NCBI GenBank assembly: GCA_004173355.1
Contig: SEAD01000001.1
Span: 1-64,000, forward strand
Direction: 5' to 3'
Length of the DNA: 64,000 bases
Origin: Chitinophagaceae bacterium
Lineage (GTDB): Bacteria; Bacteroidota; Bacteroidia; Chitinophagales; Chitinophagaceae
Shown here: positions 9,350-16,500 of the stretch, piece after piece
Layout: each line of letters opens with the position of its first letter
How positions within the stretch are numbered: the stretch's first letter is position 1
Notes under the pieces: model-generated
The model's input: the letters and a program-made list of their open reading frames with translations, nothing else
What the model was told of the DNA's origin: nothing
Database searches by the model: none
Position numbers and translations under genes: made by a program

Positions 9350-10501
9350 TCAGGCTTTGCGTAATACAATCCGGAAGGTCGTGCCTTTGCCCGGTTCGGA
9401 ATTTTTTACAAAAATCTCGCCTTTATGGTATTGCGAGATGATCCTTTTGGACAGGCTGAGACCAAGACCCCATCCGCGTTTTTTGGTGGTGAATCCGGGC
9501 TTGAACACCCTGCTTACATTTTTGGATGAAATGCCTTTGCCCGTATCCGTGACATCGATCGTAACGGATTTATTTTCTTCCATCATGTCCACATTGATAG
9601 AACCCTTCCCTTCCATCGCGTCCAGCGCATTCTTGAGCAGGTTCTCAATCACCCAGTCAAACAATGGCGGGGAAATCAGCGCACTGATATGGCTGCGGCC
9701 ATGTGTCTCCACGGAAAACAACACACGGCCGGGTGCCCGTTTGCTCATATAATCCACCATATCATTGATCTGCCGGACCAGGTCGGTGCTTTCGAGCTGT
9801 GGCGTGCTGCCTATTTTCCCGAAGCGGTCCGATACCAGCCGCAGCCGGTCCACATCCTTGCCAAGGTCCTGCACGATCGCCTCGTTACCGGGCATTTCCT
9901 TCATCATTTCCACCCATCCTTCCAGTGATGACACCGGGGTACCCAACTGGTGGGCAGTTTCCTTGGCCATGCCGGCCCAGACCTGGTTCTGCACCGAACG
10001 GTAGCTGCTGCGCAAAGCCAGGAAGATGACGATGATGAATAACCCTACTATAAATAACTGGACGATCGGGTAGATCCTTACTTCGTTGAGCAATGCCGTA
10101 TGACCAAAATAGTAGCGGTTGGTCTTCGTGCTGTCCAGCGGGTCAGTGTAGATGATCGGGGGATTGATCGACTTCAGGTCTTCCAGTTTTTCCCGCAGGT
10201 AATCCGCGTCATTGACCGAGCGCGCAGAGTCCAGGTTCACATAATTGGTGATGCTGTCTTTCTCGTCCGTCTCGATGATAGGGATATCGTGGTTATCAGA
10301 CACAATCCGGAACGGCAGGCGGATATCGGTGACTGCCGGGTTGAGGAGCGACTTGCTCGCCTCCACCCAATGTTCCACCTTCTGTCGTTCTTCCCCCGCA
10401 ATTTTACGTGCGAGGTACTGGGAATAAAAGATGGTACCGGTGACGATCCCTATCGCTACCACAGCCAGGAAGGTGCGCCAGTTGAGGAGTTGCTGAAACA
10501 T
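9350..10501 (-). CDS. membrane sensor histidine kinase (HQLGTP type)
   Basis: The 383-residue protein has TM1 (about 9-30), a periplasmic domain of roughly 110 residues, TM2 (about 143-163) and a kinase core. The phosphoacceptor is His184 in ETAHQLGTP, a variant H box common in a Bacteroidetes orphan-kinase family. The N box is NLLKNALDAME, and the G boxes are DTGKGI and GWGLGLSL. No response regulator is nearby. It leads a probable two-gene operon with the secreted protein downstream. Confidence 0.88.
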   Translation of the reverse strand: MFQQLLNWRTFLAVVAIGIVTGTIFYSQYLARKIAGEERQKVEHWVEASKSLLNPAVTDIRLPFRIVSDNHDIPIIETDEKDSITNYVNLDSARSVNDADYLREKLEDLKSINPPIIYTDPLDSTKTNRYYFGHTALLNEVRIYPIVQLFIVGLFIIVIFLALRSSYRSVQNQVWAGMAKETAHQLGTPVSSLEGWVEMMKEMPGNEAIVQDLGKDVDRLRLVSDRFGKIGSTPQLESTDLVRQINDMVDYMSKRAPGRVLFSVETHGRSHISALISPPLFDWVIENLLKNALDAMEGKGSINVDMMEENKSVTIDVTDTGKGISSKNVSRVFKPGFTTKKRGWGLGLSLSKRIISQYHKGEIFVKNSEPGKGTTFRIVLRKA

Positions 10502-10615
10502 TTTTCGAAAATAGGTCCAACAGACAGGAATGTCAAAACCATTTTCTGCTTTAAACTAAGGGTTAAACCCCTTGCCGGTCGATATACATCGACAGAATTA
10601 CCATATGTTCTACGA

Positions 10616-10646
10616 TTGCGGTCACTCCCGCGTGATTTTACTTTTG
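10616..10646 (+). promoter_or_regulatory. Bacteroidetes promoter of the T9SS cargo gene
   Basis: A TTG-containing -33 box at about 10616-10619 and TACTTTTG (TAnnTTTG) at 10639-10646 are separated by about 19 bases. The predicted start leaves a leader of about 15 bases before the ATG at 10667. Confidence 0.6.
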
Positions 10647-10666
10647 TCTCCTAAAGCGTACCCCTT

Positions 10667-11794
10667 ATGAATAATTCTACCCAACAGTTTTTACGTCCTT
10701 TTTACACCATCATTTTAACCGCCCTGCTGGTTAATGCCGCACAGGCACAATGTTCACAAACCGGGGTGATCTCGCCGTCGAGCGCAATCAATGATGACGG
10801 TTCCGGTGCCTGGGGCTTTACAACCCCGGGATATGCTGTATTTGGTGGCCAGTCCTTTGCCACTGCTTCCGCTACACTCACCTTACTTGGCGGCAATACC
10901 GATAACCTGAAGATCCAGGGCTTCGGACTTAATATCCCCGCCGGCGCTACGATATGCGGGATCCAGATGAAGATGTCCAAACGTGCCTCGGGCATCAGTA
11001 TCCTCGCATCCGTGTCAGACTATAGGGTGAGACTCATGAAGAATGGCAGCATGAATGGCTCCAACCGGGCCAAGGGTGCCAACTGGACGGGCACGTCAAC
11101 AACATCTACATATGGAGGCCCAACCGATCTGTGGGGCAGCACATGGACAGCCGCTGATGTCAACAGTGGCAACTTTGGCGTATCGGTATCCGCAGAAATC
11201 AACGGGTTGTTGTCTTTGCTGCCTTCTGCTCATATCAATGATGTAAGCATGACCGTGTATTTCAGCCAGATCACATTGCCGATCAAACTCGTCAGTTTCA
11301 ACGGCCAGCTCAGCACTACAAAAGATGTTAAACTCACCTGGACCACCAGCGGTGAAGAAGAGAATACCAATTTCACCGTACAACGCAGTAATGACGGTAG
11401 CACCTGGAGCAATGTGGAAACCATCGCCGCAGATGCCACGGGTCGCACAACGAATTATAGCTATACCGATAAAAACAGCCTCCGCGGAAAGACCTACTTC
11501 CGTCTGTCGATCCGCAACAGCACCGGCGCCACCACCTATTCCGATATCGTAACGGTAATGGATCGGGCCAACCTCAGCCTTAGCGTTTTCCCTAACCCTG
11601 CTGCGGAATCTGCCACCATCCGGTCGGATGCAAAAATCAGCAGTATCCGTCTCTTCAACGCAATGGGTACCGCACAGCAGGTGCCGGTAACGAAAATCTC
11701 AGACAACAGCAGCAGGATCAATACCAGCGCGCTTCCTGTTGGATTGTACTATGTGGATGTGGACGGGGAAATGATCAAACTCCTGAAAAAATAA
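10667..11794 (+). CDS. secreted protein with T9SS type A sorting domain
   Basis: The 375-residue protein has a signal peptide ending at about residue 28 (NAAQAQ), a beta-rich N-terminal domain of about 170 residues, a fibronectin-like segment (about 180-280: LVSFNGQLSTTKDVKLTW onward) and a C-terminal type A sorting domain of about 80 residues beginning LSVFPNPA and ending in a basic LLKK. By family knowledge such proteins cross the outer membrane through T9SS and are attached to the surface or released. The N-terminal domain is not identified. A terminator follows. Confidence 0.82.
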   Translation: MNNSTQQFLRPFYTIILTALLVNAAQAQCSQTGVISPSSAINDDGSGAWGFTTPGYAVFGGQSFATASATLTLLGGNTDNLKIQGFGLNIPAGATICGIQMKMSKRASGISILASVSDYRVRLMKNGSMNGSNRAKGANWTGTSTTSTYGGPTDLWGSTWTAADVNSGNFGVSVSAEINGLLSLLPSAHINDVSMTVYFSQITLPIKLVSFNGQLSTTKDVKLTWTTSGEEENTNFTVQRSNDGSTWSNVETIAADATGRTTNYSYTDKNSLRGKTYFRLSIRNSTGATTYSDIVTVMDRANLSLSVFPNPAAESATIRSDAKISSIRLFNAMGTAQQVPVTKISDNSSRINTSALPVGLYYVDVDGEMIKLLKK

Positions 11795-11833
11795 CCAGCA
11801 AAGAACGTCTTCATAAATTTCATGTACGGGTTC

Positions 11834-11870
11834 GTCCGGTCATCCTGGCAAGGGTGCCGGACTTTTTTTT
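11834..11870 (+). terminator. intrinsic terminator
   Basis: GTCCGG (11834-11839) pairs with CCGGAC (11857-11862) and eight T follow. It ends the T9SS cargo transcript. Confidence 0.75.
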
Positions 11871-11871
11871 G

Positions 11872-11879
11872 TAGGTTTG
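11872..11879 (+). promoter_or_regulatory. -7 element of the glycosyltransferase gene
   Basis: TAGGTTTG fits TAnnTTTG directly after the terminator and 22 bases before the ATG at 11902. The -33 box is weak. Confidence 0.5.
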
Positions 11880-11901
11880 GCGAAATTTTCCCGCAAACAA
11901 A

Positions 11902-12930
11902 ATGCAGAATCCCCGGGTCGCCATTGTCATCCTGAACTGGAACGGCAGACATTACCTTGAAAAGTTCCTGCCCTCCGTGCTGGCATCCACCTACAGCAAT
12001 ATTGAAGTGGTGGTGGCCGATAACGGATCCACCGATGATTCAATTGATTTTCTCCGGGCAACATATCCGTCCGTCACTTTATTGGCTTTTGAGAAAAACC
12101 ATGGTTTCACCAGCGGGTATAACCTTGCGTTAAAACAGGTGTCAGCTCCCTACTACATCCTGCTCAACTCTGATGTGGAAGTGGAGCCCGGATGGATTGA
12201 ACCCATGGTAACCCTGCTGGAAAACAACCAGGCAATCGGTGCCTGCCAGCCGAAGCTCCGGGCATACCAGCACCGGGAACAGTTTGAATATGCCGGTGCC
12301 GCTGGCGGATGGATCGACCGCTATGGTTATCCCTTTTCCCGTGGCAGGGTGTTTGAATCCTGCGAAACGGACAACGGCCAGTATGATGATGCCGCTCCCG
12401 TATTCTGGGCATCCGGTGCAGCTTTATTTATCCGGTCAGAAGTGTTCCACGCCGAAAAGGGATTTGATGATTTTTTCTTCGCGCACATGGAAGAGATTGA
12501 TCTCTGCTGGAGAATCCAGTTATCAGGTAAACAGGTATGGTCATGTCCTTCCTCCGTGGTGTATCATGTCGGTGGCGGTACGTTGCCGAGGGGAAACTCA
12601 CGTAAGACATTCCTCAACTTCCGCAACAACCATATCATGCTCTGGAAAAACCTGCGTCCGCTGGAAAAAATGCGGGTGCTGCCGGTACGACTGGTACTGG
12701 ATGGTGTTACCGGAATGAAGTCCCTTTTCTCCGGCGACAGCGGTAGCTGCATCGCAATCGTCCGCGCACACTGGGCCTTCTTCGGATGGCTGGCCAGGGG
12801 CCGCAAAACGCACTACCCAAACAGGATCGCCGGTGCACGGCCGGCAGGTTTGCTGTACAAAAACCTTGTCTGGCTTCACTTTGTACGCAAGAAAAAAACC
12901 TTTTCAGAAATTGTAGGGCGCTGGCTTTGA
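11902..12930 (+). CDS. GT2 family glycosyltransferase, rhamnosyltransferase-like
   Basis: A 342-residue cytoplasmic GT-A enzyme. The start VAIVILNWNGRHYLEKFL and the VVVADNGSTDDS nucleotide-sugar motif (about 35-46) are typical of WbbL-like family 2 transferases. The metal-binding region is NSDVEVEPGW (about 88-97), and the acceptor/catalytic region includes FFFAHMEEIDLCWR (near 190). The family adds rhamnose or similar sugars to lipid-linked glycans; the acceptor is not known. No polysaccharide cluster surrounds it, so it may be a lone housekeeping transferase. Confidence 0.9.
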   Translation: MQNPRVAIVILNWNGRHYLEKFLPSVLASTYSNIEVVVADNGSTDDSIDFLRATYPSVTLLAFEKNHGFTSGYNLALKQVSAPYYILLNSDVEVEPGWIEPMVTLLENNQAIGACQPKLRAYQHREQFEYAGAAGGWIDRYGYPFSRGRVFESCETDNGQYDDAAPVFWASGAALFIRSEVFHAEKGFDDFFFAHMEEIDLCWRIQLSGKQVWSCPSSVVYHVGGGTLPRGNSRKTFLNFRNNHIMLWKNLRPLEKMRVLPVRLVLDGVTGMKSLFSGDSGSCIAIVRAHWAFFGWLARGRKTHYPNRIAGARPAGLLYKNLVWLHFVRKKKTFSEIVGRWL

Positions 12931-12957
12931 TTTATTTACGCTGATCCCTTACTTTTG
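12926..12957 (+). promoter_or_regulatory. strong Bacteroidetes promoter before the small membrane protein
   Basis: TTTG at 12926-12929 and TACTTTTG at 12950-12957 are separated by 20 bases. The match decides the start of the next gene: translation from the TTG at 12955 would begin inside the promoter, so the ATG at 12976 is preferred. Confidence 0.72.
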
Positions 12958-12975
12958 TGTCACAAAACAGCAACA

Positions 12976-13197
12976 ATGATCGACCCCAAACAGGAGTACA
13001 AAGAGGAACTGAAAAAAGTGCAGGACAAAGACTTTGCACATGACTGGGTATCTTCTTCAGCGTTCATTTTTTACCTCAGCATCGCCTGTATTTTCGCACT
13101 TACATGGGGTGGTTGTGGCAAGCTGTACACCAAGCGTTTTGAGAAGCCCGAGGTGACGGTACAAAGCAGTTCTTTGTACACTCCGGTCTACAAATAA
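12976..13197 (+). CDS. small single-pass membrane protein
   Basis: A 73-residue protein: a charged N-terminal helix (about 1-26, rich in E/K/D), one hydrophobic segment (about 28-46, SSSAFIFYLSIACIFALTW) and a polar C-terminal tail. It has its own near-consensus promoter with a leader of about 13 bases, so it is likely well expressed. The family is not recognised. The next features are tRNA genes with a separate promoter. Confidence 0.65.
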   Translation: MIDPKQEYKEELKKVQDKDFAHDWVSSSAFIFYLSIACIFALTWGGCGKLYTKRFEKPEVTVQSSSLYTPVYK

Positions 13198-13210
13198 TTT
13201 GCAATAAAAT

Positions 13211-13241
13211 TTTGTTGTTAAGGTGCACCTCCCTATTTTTG
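13211..13241 (+). promoter_or_regulatory. promoter of tRNA-Gly
   Basis: TTTG at 13211-13214, 19 bases, then TATTTTTG at 13234-13241. This is one of the best matches to the Bacteroidetes consensus in the window. Confidence 0.75.
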
Positions 13242-13271
13242 CACCCCCAAACAAACAGTTCTTTAGTTTAA

Positions 13272-13344
<73 letters not shown>

Positions 13345-13345
13345 C

Positions 13346-13377
13346 AAAAGTCCTCTGCCGTTGCAGGGGACTTTTTT
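13346..13377 (+). terminator. intrinsic terminator between tRNA-Gly and tRNA-Leu
   Basis: A 13-bp stem with one G-T pair (13346-13358 with 13363-13375), a 4-base loop and a T6 run. It lies immediately after tRNA-Gly and only about 8 bases before tRNA-Leu(UAA). Confidence 0.8.
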
Positions 13378-13384
13378 ATTGGCT

Positions 13385-13470
13385 GCCCTGGTGGTGAAAT
13401 TGGTAGACACGCAGGACTTAAAATCCTGTGGCCAGCAATGGCCGTGCCGGATCGTCCCCGGCCCGGGGTA
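13385..13470 (+). tRNA. tRNA-Leu (anticodon TAA) with atypical T loop
   Basis: The acceptor GCCCTGG (13385-13391) pairs with CCGGGGT (13463-13469) using two wobble pairs. The D stem is GTG/CAC, the anticodon stem CAGGA/TCCTG closes CTTAAAA (anticodon TAA), the variable arm is GGCCA/TGGCC, and the T stem is GCCGG/CCGGC. The T loop reads ATCGTCC instead of TTCGANN, so positions 54 and 58 are A and T rather than T and A. No promoter fits between it and the terminator just upstream. It may be a functional variant, or a degenerate copy. Confidence 0.8.
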
Positions 13471-13474
13471 CATA

Positions 13475-13510
13475 AAAAAAGGGAGTATCATTTTGATACT
13501 CCCTTTTTTC
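13475..13510. terminator. strong bidirectional terminator
   Basis: A 16-bp perfect stem (13475-13490 with 13494-13509) with a 3-base loop and A/T flanks. It ends the tRNA-Leu transcript and also the convergent giant adhesin gene. Confidence 0.88.
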
Positions 13511-13529
13511 GTTTATGTCACCTGCCTTC

Positions 13530-16500
13530 CTAGAAGACCTGTATTTTTTCTTTTGTCAGTACCCTGTTCTGCGCATCACCCAGTACGATGATATATGTAC
13601 CCTGGGTCACCCCCATGATATTTACATCCATTACCGTGTAGGCGTCACTGATGGTGAACACCTTCTGGTAAATCAGTTTGCCATCCAGGTCGTAAATCGT
13701 CATATGGCGTTTGCCATAGAAGACCGAAGGTGAGTAATAACGGATCCTGAACTGCCCGTTGCTTGGGTTCGGACTCACATACAGTCGCTGTGATACCGAG
13801 TCTTTCACTTTCACTTCGTTGGACAACCCTTCACATCCGTTGATGCTGGTTACTTTCACCATATAGGTACCACGTGTATCGATCGTCACATCATAATTAT
13901 CTGCGGTGATCCCGGTCATTGCTGTGCCATTCCTGTACCAGGTATAGGTATCGCCGCCGGAAGCAGGTGATACAGATGCCTTGAGCCTTGTATTCATACC
14001 CGGTTGCAAGGCAAGGTATCCGTTGGCAGTCAGTGTAACTACCGGTACCGGATTAACCGTTACTGATGCCGATGCGCAGCTGCTTGCACCGCATCCGCCT
14101 TCCGCCCGTACAAAGAAAGCGGTGGTAGCACTGACCGGTACATTGTTGAGTGTAGCGCCGGTCCCGATGAGTGTGCCGCCACAGCTGCCACTGTACCATT
14201 TCCATTCTGCACCCGTACCAAGTGATCCACCCACAACGCTGAGGTCAACAGTACCAGCACCACAGGTAGAGCCTTTACTTACCGTAACCCCTGTCGGAGC
14301 AACGGATGGCAGGTTAACTGTAATGGTAAAGACTTCTGCATCACCCGTGCAGCCATTTGATTCGGGGGTCACGGTGATGGTGGCAACCAGTGCAGCACCC
14401 GTATTGTTGGTAGCGGTAAAGACCGGCATTGCGCCTGTACCTGATGCGGCAAGACCGATAGCCGGTTCACTGTTGGTCCAGGTAAAGGTTGTACCTGCCA
14501 CCGGACTGCTGATAGTAACCACAGGAATCTCGGTGCCGGTGCAGATCGTGATATCATCCACCGCGTTTACCCTGGCTGATGGTTTCACTAGGATAGTAAA
14601 TGATTCCGCAGCGCCCTGGCAACCGTCTGCTTCCGGGATCACGATAATGTTTGCCGTCACAGCCGAGTTGCCGGTATTGATTGCAGTAAATGCTGCAATA
14701 TCACCCGAACCAAAGGCGGCGAGCCCAATCGATGGCAGGTCATTGGACCAGCTGTATGTTGTACCCGATACCGCGGAGCCACTGAATGTGAATCCAACGG
14801 AACCTGAATTATTACAGATCGTTTCACCGGTAATGGCATTCACGGTTGGTGTTGGTTTACCGGTTATGGTAAAGGTTTCGGTAACACTGCAACCCGCTGC
14901 ATCAAGCACGGTCACCGTGTAGGTACCTGCTTCGAGTCCGGTTGCAGTTGCACCCGTACCACCCGATGGTGCCCAGCTGTAGGAATAAACACCCGAACCG
15001 CCGGAAGCACTTACTGTGATAGCCCCATCTGCTGTACCCGCACAGCCCGTATTGGTCACGGTGCCCGTCACGGCAATCGGTAAACCGTCGGTGATCGTCA
15101 CTACGCTGGCTGCGGCACATCCGCTTGCATCGGTTACGGTGACGGTGTAGGTGCCGGCCGCGAGACCCGTTGCCGAGGAGGAAGTACCACCCGATGGTGA
15201 CCAGCTATATGTATAGGATCCGGCACCACCTGTTGCTGTTACGTTTGCTGAACCGGTAGAGGAACCACTGCAGAGCGCGTTGACCTGGGTAGAAGCCAGC
15301 ACGATTTGTGTCGGACCACCCACAACTACCGAGCGGCTGAATCCACATCCATTTGCATCATAGATTGTACAGGTATAATTGCCAGGTGCCAGGCCGGTTG
15401 CCGTTGCGGTTGTTTGCCCGCCTGGTAACCAGGTATAAAAATAAGGGGCTGTGCCGCCACTGATCACTACGGATGCTGTACCATTGGCAGCGCCAAAGCA
15501 GGTTTCATCCGTTGCGGATTTAACCGCAGTAAGCAGGGCTGGTTCACCGATCACCACTGTTTCTGTATATGTACAGCCATTGGCTCCGGTGATAATACAC
15601 TCATAGGTACCGGCTGCGAGGAACTCTTCCGTATCCGATGTGCCACCGCTTGACCAGCTATAGGTAAAGGGTGCAACACCGCCTGATACCGAAATCGTGG
15701 CAGCGCCTTCGCTGCCGCCATGACATTTATTGTCAGTAATCACCGAAGTGACGATGATTGGTGTGCCTTCTTCAATGGTGAAATCAACCACCGCAGAGCA
15801 ACCGGTGTTGTCGGTAACAGTCACGCTGTATGAACCTGCACCGAGACCATTTACGGATGTACCTGTGCCTCCGGAAGACCAGAGGTAACTGTATCCACCG
15901 GTACCACCGGTCACGCTGACTGATGCCTCCCCTTCTGTGGCACCGTAACAGCTGTTGTCTGTTTTCGATAATGTAGCCACGATCTGGGTCGGACCTGTAA
16001 TCACTACAGTACGCGAAGCACCACAGCCATTGGCATCATAGACATTACACGAGTAGGAACCCGGGGCCAGGTTGGTAGCAGTTGCTGCCATCTGGTTAAC
16101 CGGCATCCAGATATAGTTATAGGGCGCAGTACCACCCGTCACATCTACTGTTGCGGTACCATCATTTGCACCAAAGCAGGTCACATCGGTGCCCGATTTG
16201 GTGATCACCATCGGGTCCGGTTCGCTGACGATGATCGTTTCGGTTACCGAACATCCGCCCGGACCGGTGATGGTGCACTGGTAGGTACCGGCAGCAAGGT
16301 CAGTAGCCGTAGCTGCCGATCCTGCACCACCTGTCCAGCTATAGGTAAATGGTCCGCCACCTGAAGCGGAAATAGTAGCGGAGCCGTTGTTGGCACCATT
16401 GCAGGTGATATCGGTTGAACTCACGGACACAATCATGGCCGCGCCTTCTGATATAGTAAATGATTCGGTTACGGAGCATCCGATTGCATCCGTGATGGTA

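Noticed and set aside
13981-14922. Long + strand open frame opposite the adhesin gene
   Set aside because: It runs antisense to the SprB-type protein, has low-complexity P/V/A composition and no start context; a compositional shadow.
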